This document shows, in pieces, positions 22,201 to 30,993 of a stretch of 64,000 nucleotides of DNA (position 1 is the first letter of the stretch; each line of letters begins with the position of its first letter). The DNA comes from Cepaea nemoralis. Its lineage: Eukaryota > Mollusca > Gastropoda > Stylommatophora > Helicidae. A model generated the notes under the pieces. The model was not told the origin of the DNA. It was given only the letters and a program-made list of their open reading frames with translations, and searched no databases. The position numbers were made by a program, and so were the translations under genes. The stretch covers positions 62,001-126,000 of the forward strand of contig JACEFZ010002074.1 of NCBI GenBank assembly GCA_014155875.1. Reading direction: 5' to 3'.

Positions 22201-23344
22201 GCATCATATCACACTCACATCAAACACACCCATAAGATGCAGACCATACACCATTCCATTACATTACAAAGAACATTTACATCAGGAGATCATCAACTTA
22301 GAGAAAAACAACATCATAAGACGATCCCAATCAGACTTCTCATCTCCAATGGTCATAGTACGCAAAAAGGACAACACAATAAGACTGTGTATCGACTATC
22401 GAAAGCTCAATAAAATAGCTGTTCTAGATCTCGAGCCAATGGCTAACTCTGACGATCTTCTGACAGAACTGACAGACGCTAGGTTCTTTACGAAGATAGA
22501 TATGACGAAAGGATATTGGCAAATAGCGGTAGACGAACAGAGCAGACATCTGACAGCATTTGCCACACCTTGGGGACTGTACGAATGGTGCAAACTTCCA
22601 TTTGGGCTAGTCAATGCCCCTGCCACATTCGTACGTATGACACGACTTCTCCTAGTAGACATCCCTAACATAATCTGCTATATCGACGACATCTGTGTTC
22701 ACACAGAGACAATGACAGAGCACATTAAGACGTTAGAACAGACATTTGAACGTATTAGACAGCACGGACTGACAGTAACGCCTGCAAAAGTAGACATAGC
22801 CTACCAGGAAATATCCTTCTTGGGGTACAAAATATCCAATGGCTTTGTCATGACAGACGATAACATTGTGTCCAAGATACTAAAACTCTCACTTCCGACC
22901 ACAAAAAAAAAAGTCAGAAGTTTGTTGGGACTGATAAACTATTACCGGCAGTTCATTCCTGATTTTTCCGAACTGACCGAAGTGTTTACTAATTTACTAA
23001 CAAAAGATAAACCAGAGAAAATTGTAAACAATGAATGCCTAAAAATTGCATTCAATAAAGTACTAGCATGTTTTTCTGATAATAGTTTAAATAATCTCAT
23101 CCTGAAATTGCCCAATCTCCATTTACCTTTCAGATTGCGTACAGATGCTAGCTCCGTGGCGATTGGAGCAGTCTTGTTACAAGAGTACAATAACATCCTC
23201 CATCCCGTGTACTTCGTATCCAGGAAACTAAAGCCCAGGAGAACGGGCATGGTCTATACCTCAATTGGAAGCCCTAGCTTTAGTGGTGGGTATAACAAAA
23301 TTGTCCAGATTTCTTCTAGGACGCCATTTCATCGTGGAATCTGA
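19253..23344 (+). CDS. Gag-Pol polyprotein: capsid, zinc knuckle, protease, integrase, RT, start of RNase H
   Basis: 1363 residues; the first ATG is convenient, not certain, because the frame is open from 19211. In order: Gag to about residue 215; CCHC knuckle 223-236; a second Cys/His segment near 280-297; protease DTG at 331-333; integrase HHCC about 563-607; integrase catalytic D657, D696, E732 (35 residues between the last two); GPF module near 875; RT with LCIDYRKLN, then YIDD at 1143-1146; RNase H start (LRTDASS) near 1296. It carries out particle assembly, cleavage, reverse transcription and integration. The last 35 residues are out of frame because of one extra C in the run at 23234-23236. 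Confidence 0.9.
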   Translation: MEHYQVPLSEWNIVYMRSLSGEPLKVIETIPKDLRKDYHYLKSKIMAHFMLDEAGYREQFSKLSPKPTQTFSDYLCLVRDIFTKWTSAAKIDNNYQRLEDLIIRDKIISSISSAFSKFLQEIECTSVDEIERRGSAYYTANKHCFATEATDINFVAEANYDKPYSRQKPHRPTSEKFNHCNYCKFSHHQNEMCDKHPGYHTYLLNMVNRQDKERKSFRSLRKCFLCKAFGHHRKDCKGRQLTNKANAALFDSSASDEEQPEKHPVNSAQAFDMFSANKCSVCNTFYEDGILTCGHAIPIANEEANLVVDSKGKIIVHHGYVNGKSATVLRDTGSSLIGLKRTFIMPTDYTGRHVTCRTFSGNIEKYPLAWAYIETPFLTGKVKCAALTNPVCDVIIGNLPEVNDKPHDITSLCIDDNITSPSNVIIDNVTPPSDCMVANVALTSHDIIDNIVPSPSDIIECVNAVTRSTARVQDESNQTEAIQMLSPVSLPTNTMKETFVTAQKADPSLSKYFNLIGQKPKVTKNAKWHFAVKNDILTRYYTRGDNTTEQTVLPTNYRKQALHLAHDIPLAGHMAYVKTRSRLLTQFHWPKFCNDIKEYCRSCDTCQKLVKKGKHPQAKLQVTDLASRPFEKLSVNIVGPLNHTTTRGNKYILTVIDQCSRWPEAIPLKNITANDIMEVFFHIFSRIGFPDTIQSDRGTQFIAASTQAFTKMMGVKQCFNSPYHPHSSGVIEKFNGDLKHMLAKVTQEHPNNWDVYLPAILFAYREIPHSSTGFSPFELIYGAKPRGPLTIYHQMLTDSTPVLKPISSYVYVTSLRERIIKSCVIAKNALKLSGATYRQYADKGNRTITLTPGQDVLFLLPSDRHLLTDSWQGPFKVTRQISPVDYEIHIKDKHKIFHIKMLRPYHNRDNEQDDTTACTVIIDHEDDDASDEIPTPALDTTNCLKEIKINPKLTQAETDSCKQLIQQYNTIFSNNPGQTELVQHHITLTSNTPIRCRPYTIPLHYKEHLHQEIINLEKNNIIRRSQSDFSSPMVIVRKKDNTIRLCIDYRKLNKIAVLDLEPMANSDDLLTELTDARFFTKIDMTKGYWQIAVDEQSRHLTAFATPWGLYEWCKLPFGLVNAPATFVRMTRLLLVDIPNIICYIDDICVHTETMTEHIKTLEQTFERIRQHGLTVTPAKVDIAYQEISFLGYKISNGFVMTDDNIVSKILKLSLPTTKKKVRSLLGLINYYRQFIPDFSELTEVFTNLLTKDKPEKIVNNECLKIAFNKVLACFSDNSLNNLILKLPNLHLPFRLRTDASSVAIGAVLLQEYNNILHPVYFVSRKLKPRRTGMVYTSIGSPSFSGGYNKIVQISSRTPFHRGI

Positions 23345-23519
23345 CAGCAGCCCGTTGCGTTTTATAAATTCAGGTGTACCTTCAAACCATATGGTAGCGC
23401 TCTGGTCTCTTAAACTTCAAGATTATAGCTTTGAGGTTCGACATATCCCAGGCAGAACCAATTCAATTGCCGATCTTTTGTCCCGTTGTCCAACCGACCC
23501 AGTAAGCACCAATGTCTGA
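23265..23519 (+). CDS. RNase H C-terminal part, separated by a frameshift
   Basis: Continues the RNase H domain in another frame: a LEALAL-like motif, then VESDSSPL, WSLKLQDYSFEV and DLLSRCP, the usual end of Ty3/gypsy Pol. The ATG listed is internal; this is the tail of Pol after the frameshift near 23235. It ends at TGA 23517-23519. The homologous tail in the first element ends at 3680. Confidence 0.85.
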   Translation: MEALALVVGITKLSRFLLGRHFIVESDSSPLRFINSGVPSNHMVALWSLKLQDYSFEVRHIPGRTNSIADLLSRCPTDPVSTNV

Positions 23520-23858
23520 GTGCAGTGTGTACAAATACACTCAGACCGACACAGCCATTTATCAGTGAATATATTTTTCTCCATTCACAAAAAGCTGTGT
23601 AATGTCTACAATAATGTGATAGGGGTTACTCCCATTATATATAGTGTTCTTATTTTACTAATTCATGTAGTGATTGTCGTGTATAACTGTGTAGTGTGTG
23701 GTAGAAAGCGAACTTTATTAATTGTATATACCAAGAACAAGAACAGTGTCACATTCGCTCAAAAACTTACCGTAAGTGAACTATCCAATTTGACAGTGAC
23801 ATCTGCGCGTGGAACATTCCAGGGATATTTTAAAGACGTGTGTGAACGTGTAAACTAA
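23520..23858 (+). CDS. Short frame after pol with one membrane segment
   Basis: Lies in the same frame as RNase H immediately after its TGA; the first codon is GTG, so there is no clean ATG start. About 112 residues, with one hydrophobic run (around VLILLIHVVIVVYNCVV) and a basic flank. Position downstream of pol is where env-like genes sit in some elements, but there is no signal peptide, no Cys pattern and no similarity I recognise. It may be chance or a vestige. Confidence 0.3.
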   Translation: MQCVQIHSDRHSHLSVNIFFSIHKKLCNVYNNVIGVTPIIYSVLILLIHVVIVVYNCVVCGRKRTLLIVYTKNKNSVTFAQKLTVSELSNLTVTSARGTFQGYFKDVCERVN

Positions 23859-24910
23859 ACATTGACAGCTACACCATTGCAGTGAACCGAAATCCATAAT
23901 GTTCGGTAGTGAAACATCCAACACATGAACAGTCAATCGTAATCCAGAAGGTTTTGTAGTGAAACATCCAACACATGAACTGTGAGAACATTGTACTTTC
24001 CGTAACTACATCAGACCGGAACAAGTGTGTTCTGCAAGCTTAAACATCAGCTGATTTTAGTGTTCGTGTGTACTTCCGGATTAGTTAGAAATTTAGAGCA
24101 AAATTAGCAGACGACAAATAAAAGTTTAAAAAGCTATGACGATTCTAAAATCTTTAGGGATCAACAAAGTTAAATACACGAATTGTGTGTTTATATATTT
24201 AAGTAGTGTAATCTTAGAGTCATATCTTGATTAATGTATTCATATTACCGACTTTTTCTCGTTAATATGAAGAAACGTCAAGCGATGACGCTAAGAAATA
24301 GGATAATTATTGTAAATTATTGTATTTCATAAATGTTGAAATTATTCCCCTTTCATTTATTTGTTATTACAGCATTACACAAAGGGCCATAATTTGAAAT
24401 GTATTCATTAATGTGTTGCGCATAAATAGCTATGTTGTTGCCAGATTGTTGACACAACAGGTAGCCATCTACTGGGCATGGCAGAGGGTTACCGACATTG
24501 CAGACCAACACAAGAGCTACTGGCCAAATAAGGTCAGGGTTTGAGCGTTTTATGCGACTTATATAAAGCCGTATTTCGGTCTAGCTAGATGGGTTTTGTT
24601 TCAAGAACCATATTATTACGTTTTTTTTTGGAAGCTGCGAGGTAGATGCGTGAAGCTGTTACTACCGATCTGACTGGGTCATTAATGCAATTAAGGTAAT
24701 CAGCAATCGAGAGGATGAAACCTGACATGTGTTAAAGGTTGAACACCACATGTCGTTGAATGCAACTTCAATTTCTTATATATTTCTATGGCATATGTGT
24801 ATTTATTTGTATGTATATAACAACAGAAGGGTAGACTCTGACAAGGTTAGAATATTAACCCAGTGTGTACATATATTATACATGAAAGATGACATCTTTC
24901 ATGAATTTGC
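23859..24910 (+). other. 3' untranslated region of the LTR element
   Basis: No gene seen. A phrase ending AGTGAAACATCCAACACATG is repeated at 23909-23928 and 23959-23978. A perfect hairpin (CATGAAAGA-TGACA-TCTTTCATG) lies at 24881-24903 just before the polypurine tract. Confidence 0.6.
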
Positions 24911-24920
24911 CGGGGGAGCG
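24911..24920 (+). other. Polypurine tract candidate
   Basis: CGGGGGAGCG directly before the 3' LTR, the expected site for plus-strand priming. Short and not fully purine. Confidence 0.5.
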
Positions 24921-25440
24921 TGTCAGAGTCCAGAAAGGGTACAGTGATGCAGTGACATCGTTACGCCCGCCAGGCGACTTAGCTCCCAGCAGGGATGCAG
25001 CAACTTCGTTACGCTGCCAGGCGAGTAATAGTTACCGGCCTGCAAGATTGCTGGCTGACGAGCGACCAGCGGTCAGGACAGGACGACGCAAGACGCACGC
25101 ATGCCTCGTGAAGCCACCTAAGGTGGGAGGCAAGTTGCGAACTAGCGGCAGACAGCTCTGGGACTTCGACTCGGACAGACGTATGATGAGAGAAAGGCGT
25201 TGTGTGGTTTTCTGTGCTTGAAAGTCGAGTGTCTGGACATCTTGAGAGTTAGACTTGTGAGCTGTATTGTGGATGTAAGTGTATTGAAGTATCAAGTATA
25301 TATTGTTGTGATCATCGTAATGTATTTGATCTGTGAATAAATCCATTGAACGGTGTGTCGTTGAGTCTTACGCCAAATCACGTTGTACTTGTACTGTCTC
25401 ACATGTGTTAGGTTAGCGAGCCAAGTTTAAGACCCTGACA
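24921..25440 (+). repeat. 3' LTR
   Basis: 520 bp, colinear with the 5' LTR at an offset of 7431. Differences seen by eye include CCCACC/CCCGCC, AACATCG/AACTTCG, CGCCGCC/CGCTGCC and CCTCAGG/CCTAAGG. Confidence 0.93.
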
Positions 25441-25445
25441 CCATG
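25441..25445. repeat. Target-site duplication, right copy (CCATG)
   Basis: Matches 17485-17489. Copy A of the segmental duplication resumes here. Confidence 0.92.
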
Positions 25446-25670
25446 TAATAATATGCACTTCATCTCTGACCCGTAAATTATATACCGCATATAAACAAAC
25501 ATTGAAATCTGCTGTATAATCTCTAGAACAAAAATGTTTTTGTTGGGTGGACATAATGATAAGGTTATATGCTAAATCTCATCATTTTCCCTCAGTTGGC
25601 TACTGAGATATGGATTTTTATATGGAGGCAACCAAATGTAAATGCACTATAGTTATTTTACTTTATGGTG
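25446..25670. other. Non-coding sequence upstream of the Penelope relic
   Basis: Collinear with copy B. CTGCTGTATAATC at 25510 is the empty site of the copy B Penelope insertion. Confidence 0.6.
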
Positions 25671-25750
25671 TGTGAATTCTGCAGCATGTACCTGACAAGA
25701 TGCAGCAAAATATGCCAGGCAATAAATCATGCAATCTATTGTTTGTGTGT
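25671..25750 (+). repeat. Penelope pseudo-LTR relic with inactive hammerhead-like core
   Basis: TGTGAATTCTGCAGCATGTA, then CCTGACAAGATGCAGC and ATGCCAGGCAATAAATCATG match the pseudo-LTR at 57624-57690. The core has CTGACAA for CTGACGA and AAAA for GAAA, so two invariant positions are lost. It ends about 35 bp upstream of the MFSD2 exon. Confidence 0.7.
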
Positions 25751-25787
25751 TCTTATATATCAGAATTCTCAAAACATATGTCTACAG

Positions 25788-25906
25788 ATGATGATACCTG
25801 TGTTTGTCAGCCAGTACTTTATACCAGCAGATACTCCAGTATGGGTATACTATATCGTAATGGTTGTTGCTGGCTTTGGTATTTCTGTGGCCTTGTTATT
25901 GCCATG
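25788..25906 (+). CDS. MFSD2: MFSD2-like symporter, internal exon
   Basis: Reads MMIPVFVSQYF, YYIVMVVAGF and ISVALLLPW, the transmembrane segment before the conserved LLPWS-LPD motif of MFSD2 (sodium-dependent lysophosphatidylcholine symporter, GPH/MFS family, plasma membrane). The likely acceptor is CTACAG at 25782-25787; an ATATATCAG at 25755-25763 is an alternative. The donor is GTGAGT at 25907. The Trp codon is split TG/G with the next exon. Upstream exons were not found in the window. A 119-bp duplicate exon lies at 60625. Confidence 0.8.
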
Positions 25907-26057
25907 GTGAGTATTGACTGTGTTGCTTCTCTGTATGTTTCTTATTGTATCAGCCGGCCATGTTAAATGAGTGACTTACATAGAAATTACTGTATGATGA
26001 GCTAGACTCAAGGGATCAAGCTCACAGTGTCCTGAAAAAAGATAAAAAGACACCTCC

Positions 26058-26130
26058 TTGAAAACTTCATTGGATAACTATAGTATTAACCTTGAAAACT
26101 TCATTGGAGAACTATAGTATTAACGTTGAA
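26058..26130 (+). repeat. Short tandem repeat (about 42 bp unit)
   Basis: CTTGAAAACTTCATTGGA..ACTATAGTATTAAC is present twice plus a partial third; same in copy B at about 60893-60970. Confidence 0.7.
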
Positions 26131-26234
26131 AACTGAGAGAACATTGCAGCTGATTACTCAGTCTGGCAGAGTCATATCTCTGCTGGTATGATGACACTGA
26201 ATGGGTTATTTATTGAGAAATCCAGATAGAGCCA

Positions 26235-26668
26235 TTCATTCATTCATTCATTCATTCAGTAGCATGTCCTTTGCAGAACCTCGCTCCCATAACAACCTTC
26301 CGGAAAACCTCTCGATCATAAGCAAGATGTCCCGCGTCTGATACACCCATCTGGAGATCATCTGCCACATCCTGCACCCATCTTCTCTGTGGCCTTCCTC
26401 TTCCTCTCTTCCCAGGCATATACCCTTCCATTATTGTTCTCTCTAAACTTTCGTGACGTTTCAAGTGACCAAAATATTTCAATTTTCTTTGTTTTATCGT
26501 CTTTAATAGCCAACCTTCTTCAATATTCAACTCTTGAAGTATGCATTTGTTCTTTTCTTTACCCAAGATATTTTTAGAACTCGTCTATAACATTTATATT
26601 CAAAGGCGTTTATGAGCTGTTCAGCTTGTTTAGTAAGTTTCCAGGTCTCACAGACGTATGTTGCAATG
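26235..26668 (-). mobile_element. Family X LINE 3' fragment, post-duplication insertion
   Basis: The minus strand encodes LKYFGHLKRHESLERT, then MPGKRGRGRPQRRWVQDVAD to GHATE and a (TGAA)n tail (CATTCATTCATT on the + strand). Flanked by AGATAGAGCCA (26224-26234) and AGACAGAGCCA (26669-26679), an 11-bp target duplication. The empty site is near 61062-61072 in copy B. Confidence 0.85.
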
Positions 26669-26804
26669 AGACAGAGCCAAGATGTATGAAAATCAAAAGT
26701 GGAGTTATATCTTTTTAATTGATAGAAGATAATCCTCTGCCTTCATTGTAACATATGTTGCAAGGCTCAGCCTAGTCTAATCTTCTTCTTACAGTCCATG
26801 CCAT

Positions 26805-27030
26805 GTGGCGTTAGTCATCATGTCTGTCCACAGCCTTCTGTCTTGGGCATATTTCTGATACTGATGTTCCTCCAGGCCAAGATGTCAAATTGTCTAGTAG
26901 CTTTTCTCTTGCCTCTGTTTGTGATATCATGTCTGTCCACAGCCTTCTGTCTTGGGCATATTTCTTATACTGATGTTCCACCAGGCTAAGATGTCAAATT
27001 GTCTAGTACCTTTTCTTCCCTCCTCTGTTT
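26805..27030 (+). repeat. Local tandem duplication (about 120 bp)
   Basis: The segment CATGTCTGTCCACAGCCTTC through GTTTGTGATAT is present twice here but once in copy B (61210-61320). Confidence 0.75.
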
Positions 27031-27159
27031 GTGATATACCAGAATTTTTTTTTGTCAGTCACTCACTTTGAACTCTAGTGTTGTCCACACCAGGCTGATT
27101 TTTCCGTGTGGCTAGCTTTCCTTTTTACCAGTGTCCTTCACAATCAGATGAAGCCACTC

Positions 27160-27310
27160 CAACTTCAGAGGTACTTATAATTTACATCTCCTAGTCAAGG
27201 ATGAAAATACAACATATTAGTCCAACTGACCGTTGAAGGATGTTAAACCTGCTACTTCGCCATCAGCACACCGGAAGTTTAAGAGAGAGAGCACACTTAT
27301 CCATTCAACC
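27160..27310 (-). repeat. SINE S3, tRNA-like head on minus strand
   Basis: The minus strand begins GAGGTCAGCGTGGTTGAATG, resembling a box A of Ser/Leu tRNA type, followed by GCAGGTTTAACATCC as a degenerate box B. Related copies at 28551-28710 and 61425-61590. Confidence 0.55.
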
Positions 27311-27439
27311 ACGCTGACCTCTTAAATAACATGGATTGTCGACTTCTGATGACCAGTCAATCACCTCCAAGCTCACCATAGAACTGACAGCTGATATATT
27401 GTCCTCTTTGGCAACAATGGACAAGCAACAAAAGATCTG

Positions 27440-27745
27440 TATTACTTTGTTTTGAGTAAATGACCATTGTTTACACACCTTTATGTGCCTTGGGCATATG
27501 GTGCTAGCTCCATATGTTTATAGAGCAGTCAGCACTCTAGGGGTGATGTGCTCAATATCACATAGTCCACCTTTACTGTCCACGACATTTCCTGGTACAA
27601 ATTTTGGGCTGGGTCAAATTGTAAGACCCATTCAATTTTTAAAATCTGCCTCAATGTGAATTTAAACCCTTGACTTCCAGGCCGGCAGGTTAGCATGCTA
27701 GTATGCTAGTAACTGCACCACCGCAGCTACCACAACATTTTATGG
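27440..27745 (-). repeat. SINE S2, tRNA-derived, minus strand
   Basis: The minus strand reads GCTGCGGTGGTGCAGTTACT, then GGGTTTAAATTC as box B, with a body containing CCAGGAAATGTCGTGGACAG. Same family at 29285, 30775, 32335 (all +) and 61735-62005 (-). Confidence 0.7.
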
Positions 27746-27899
27746 GGTAGTAATTTTCTCAGCATGTAGCTGTCCCTTTCCTACACTGACAGGCAATATA
27801 GGCAGCAGATGACAATTCCTTTTCTTTTTTTGGCGTCATCATTGGCACCTTGCCATCTTGACAGATGATAGTTTGTTACATTGTGCTTCAAAAAGGTGT

Positions 27900-28245
27900 A
27901 ATAGCTACAACCCATGGCAGTAGCGAATGTGACAAATCAGACCAATTCATGCTGTAAATGTTTGTCCACAATGGATGCATGTGAGCACATGGTCATTTCC
28001 ACCATCATGCATCATCCTCTGTCTCATACGCTTAGTGTGTGTGACCAATCTGCAATCATTTTCTCCTTTGCCTTCATTAAATTTCTGATCTTTGACCTCC
28101 ATGCAACACGTTTAGCCTGTATCAATCATGTCCCGCTTATACACATCTTCTTAGTACCTGGTGCATCGATTTTACAGCCTGCGATTCAGATTTTATCCTT
28201 GCCCCAATCACCCATTGAAGCAGGCGTGCTAAGGTGGATCAGCAA
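27900..28245 (-). pseudogene. LINE C-terminal zinc-finger tail, copy A
   Basis: The minus strand resembles the C-terminal tail of RTE-like LINE proteins: a KRDM.DTGID-type segment, then CxxC...H finger residues. Heavily deleted compared with copy B (62150-62600). Confidence 0.5.
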
Positions 28246-28249
28246 CCAA

Positions 28250-28530
28250 TTGGCAGATGTGGTTGCGGCCTTGTGGGAACACGTGCACACCTTGGCGTAG
28301 CAAATGGATCACCATGGTCTGGCAAGAATGCGGACAGCTAGGGGTGACGAGAGGATCTGGCCGACGATCGACGCTCAGAGGAAAGGCGAGACGGACTTAT
28401 AATCAGATTGCTACTGGTACTATTGGTGTTGGAACTCTTCGCTGGCTGCTGAGGATGGGAACGGAGCACTTATGGGAATGCCCCGAATGCTGTGATGTCG
28501 GGTCCTAAATCAATCAGTCAATCAATCAAT
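28250..28530 (+). mobile_element. 3' end of the RNase H LINE, + strand
   Basis: Encodes ADVVAALWEHVHT, then GVTRGSGRRSTLRGK and LWECPECCDVGS, identical in type to the C-terminus at 12507-13133 (-), followed by an AATCAATCAGTCAATCAATCAA tail type. Copy A/B homology ends where this fragment begins. Confidence 0.8.
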
Positions 28531-28550
28531 TTTGCATGTGGATTAGTTTT

Positions 28551-28710
28551 CCCTATTAACAGTCTCCCTTGCCATCAGGTGGGCCCATTCTGATTTCAGA
28601 GGTACTTGTATTTACATCCCCAAGACAAGGACGATAAGTCAGCATTTAAGTCCAACTGTCCGGATGTTTAAGAACATGTGTTCTTACCCATTCAGAACAT
28701 GCTGACCTCA
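28551..28710 (-). repeat. SINE S3 copy
   Basis: Shares TTTCAGAGGTACTTGTA and CATGCTGACCTCA with 27160-27310. Confidence 0.5.
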
Positions 28711-28711
28711 A

Positions 28712-29110
28712 TTGATGATAATAAAGGTGCTTATGATAATGAATGATGATAATGAATAATGCTGACTGATGACAATAATGGTTCTGATGATCATGACTGA
28801 TGGCAATGGACAGTGATAATTGATTATTAAAAAGGTGATTATAATAATGATTGACAGTAATGGATGATAATACTTGATGACAGTAATGGTGCTTATGATA
28901 ATAATTGATGATAATGGATGATGATGATGGTTGATGATAATGGATGTTGATGACTGATGATAATAATGGTGCTTATGGTAATGGATAATGATAATAATAA
29001 TTGTGATGCTAAACATGATAATGGTGAAGACAATGAGGATGATTGTGATGTGGATAAAGATTATGTGAGGAGGATAATGATGAAGCGGATGATGGTGATT
29101 TATGAAAATG
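28712..29110 (+). repeat. Imperfect TGATAATGAT-rich simple repeat
   Basis: ATGATAATGG/TGATGATAAT words dominate for about 400 bp. The Asp-rich and Ile/His-rich frames across it are artefacts. A similar array lies at 63530-63745. Confidence 0.85.
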
Positions 29111-29148
29111 ATGATGAAGTTTTGTTACAATATTTGAGGGATTTTTCG

Positions 29149-29170
29149 TTTTTTTTTTTTTTTTTTTTTT
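29149..29170 (+). repeat. Poly-T tract (22 nt)
   Basis: Uninterrupted T run, intronic. Confidence 0.9.
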
Positions 29171-29284
29171 ACAGTTTTACATGCAAACACTAGTATTCTC
29201 TCTCATTTATCATATATTTTTTATACCAACCTGTTTCAATCTTTTTATATAATTATGTGAGCATATAATTATATAACATTACTT

Positions 29285-29525
29285 CTTTAGTCAACCTAGT
29301 GGTCATAGGTTTGAATTTACGTGAAGTCGTATTTTTTAAACTCGTCTGTGTTGCCAGGTTGACACAGCTTTAAAAGGTCACCAGGAAATGTCATGGGACA
29401 GGAACACTACCAGGGTGATTGTGAGCACATTCCCCTACAAGTGACAGTTGGTCTATCAAAATATGGGGTTAGCACCATATGTCCACTACGCCTAAGACAT
29501 GTAAAATGTTTCTTTACTGTTTAGT
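29285..29525 (+). repeat. SINE S2 copy
   Basis: GGTCATAGGTTTGAATTT, CAGGAAATGTCATGGGACAG and TTAGCACCATATGTCCACTA match the S2 body. Confidence 0.65.
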
Positions 29526-29559
29526 ATTAGTTTTGCTTGTTTGTTTATACCTATTCCTC

Positions 29560-30640
29560 TAAAGGCATTTGACTGTGTACAACATCAGACACTTGAGGAA
29601 ATCATGAGCAATATGGGCTTTCCATCACATGTAGTACAACTCATGAAAATGCCCTATCTAGACCAACAAGCAGTGATTAGAATAGATGGGAAGACATCAG
29701 ACTGGTTTGGGATAAAGCAAATAGTCCATCAGGGCTGTGTACTGTCCCTCTATTTGTTTAACCTGTACGCCAAAAATACAATGAGAAATGTCAGAGATGA
29801 TATAACCAAAGAGCAATTTGATGCCCTAAATATCGGTGGTCATGAAATACCAGAGATTCGTTATGCTGATTGTACTGTATTGCTATCCACATCACTGAAT
29901 AGTTTAGAAAAACTAATAACCACAACCAAAAAGAATAGTGAAAATCACAACTTATATCTTAACATAGCAAAGTCAAAGATAATGCATACAGACAAAACTA
30001 ATATGGAGAAAGAAATATATGTTAATGAGGAAAAATTGGAGGTGTTTAAAAATTTCAAATATTTTGGGTCATTAATTACCAACAATCGTGACACAAGGAA
30101 AGAAATTAAAAGACAAATATCTATTGATCTTCAAAAACTAATACAACTGAATAAATTGTCGCATGGGACAGATAGACCTACAAATATTAGACTTTTAAGA
30201 GCATGCATCTTTCCCATTGCAACGTATGCTTTTGAGACCTGGGAGCTTACTAAACAAGCTGAACAGTGCATAAATGCCTTGGAATATAAATGTTATAGAA
30301 GGGTTCTAAGAATATCTTGGATACAGAAAAGAACAAATGTATCCATTCGACGAAGATCTGAATACTGAAAAACGTTGGCTACTAAAGACAATAAAGCAAA
30401 AATAAATTTAAATATTTTGGTCACTTGAAAGTTTGGATAGAACAATAATGGAGGGGTATATGACCGGGAAGAGAGGAAGAGGAAGGCCAAAGAGAAGATG
30501 GGTGCAGGATGTTGCAGATGCTCTCCAGATGGGTGTATCGCACACAGGACATCTTGCTTATCATCAAGAAGTTTTTCTGAAGGTTGTTATGGAGCGAGGT
30601 TCTGCAAAGGACATGCTACAGAATTAATTAATGAATTCTT
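29560..30640 (+). pseudogene. Family X LINE RT fragment in an MFSD2 intron
   Basis: RT is readable from AFDCVQHQTLEE through HQGCVLSLYLFNLY. The catalytic box reads YADC where YADD is expected, so the second Asp is lost. Thumb motifs KYFGSLITNN and AYAFETWELTKQAEQ follow. A frame break near 30368 precedes the tail MTGKRGRGRPKRRWVQDVAD and GSAKDMLQN. The N-terminal endonuclease is absent. Sense orientation to MFSD2, between its exons at 25906 and 30994. Confidence 0.8.
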
Positions 30641-30774
30641 TCATCTACATACACTTTCATGTCCTTCATGTTTTATAGCTGCTCATTTGACCTTTTACCT
30701 TTGCCGGTTTAAGGTGCCTTGCATCTAAGTATAGCACTGTGTGTATGTGTGCTCATTTTGTTTGGCAGTGTTTA

Positions 30775-30950
30775 TAACTTGAGCCTAAAATGGGTACCAG
30801 AAAATGATCTTGGGAAGTAAAGGTAGTCAGCAAGATACTGACCACACCCTCCACTGAGTTCCGATTGGTCTTTAAAAATATTGGTCCAGCACCATGTGTC
30901 CAATAAGCCTAAGGCCTGTAAAAAGTCATTTACTATTATTTTACTATCTA
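30775..30950 (+). repeat. SINE S2 copy, truncated
   Basis: Shares TCCAGCACCATGTGTCCAAT and the TGTAAAAAGTCATTTACT end with other S2 copies; the tRNA head is missing. Confidence 0.55.
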
Positions 30951-30993
30951 TAACTTGCCAGTTATTTGTGTGCTTTCTTTTGGATCTCTCCAG

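Larger units (their letters stand above)
17490..25440 (+). mobile_element. Gmr1-type Ty3/gypsy LTR retrotransposon, nearly intact
   Basis: Two 520-bp direct LTRs bound a 6.9-kb interior. The 5-bp target duplication is CCATG, at 17485-17489 and 25441-25445. The LTRs begin TGTCAGAG and end CCCTGACA and differ at only a few positions by eye, so insertion is recent. Interior order: primer site, leader, gag, protease, integrase, RT, RNase H. Integrase before RT is the hallmark of the Gmr1 group. Known defects are one UAG in gag and one frameshift in RNase H. The uninterrupted site is preserved in copy B at 56285-56289. Confidence 0.93.
10267..28245 (+). other. Segmental duplication, copy A
   Basis: The order and sequence of components match copy B (48775-62610) in direct orientation: S1, CCHC/EEP LINE, inverted RNase H LINE, Penelope relic with MITE, LINE tail with (GAT)n, DD82E transposase, MFSD2 exon, SINEs S3 and S2, LINE C-terminal tail. 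Copy A additionally carries the LTR element, a LINE inside the transposase and a LINE at 26235. It lacks about 340 bp present in copy B after the (GAT)n tract. Net of insertions the unit is about 9-10 kb. Confidence 0.85.

Noticed and set aside
25665..25910. 81-residue protein starting in the Penelope relic
   Set aside because: Chance in-frame reading from the relic into the MFSD2 exon; the exon has its own splice acceptor.
27230..27310. Functional tRNA gene
   Set aside because: The tRNA-like boxes belong to repeated SINE heads with degenerate box B and no cloverleaf I could complete.
28708..29193. Ile/His-rich and Asp-rich frames
   Set aside because: Simple TGATAATGAT repeat DNA.
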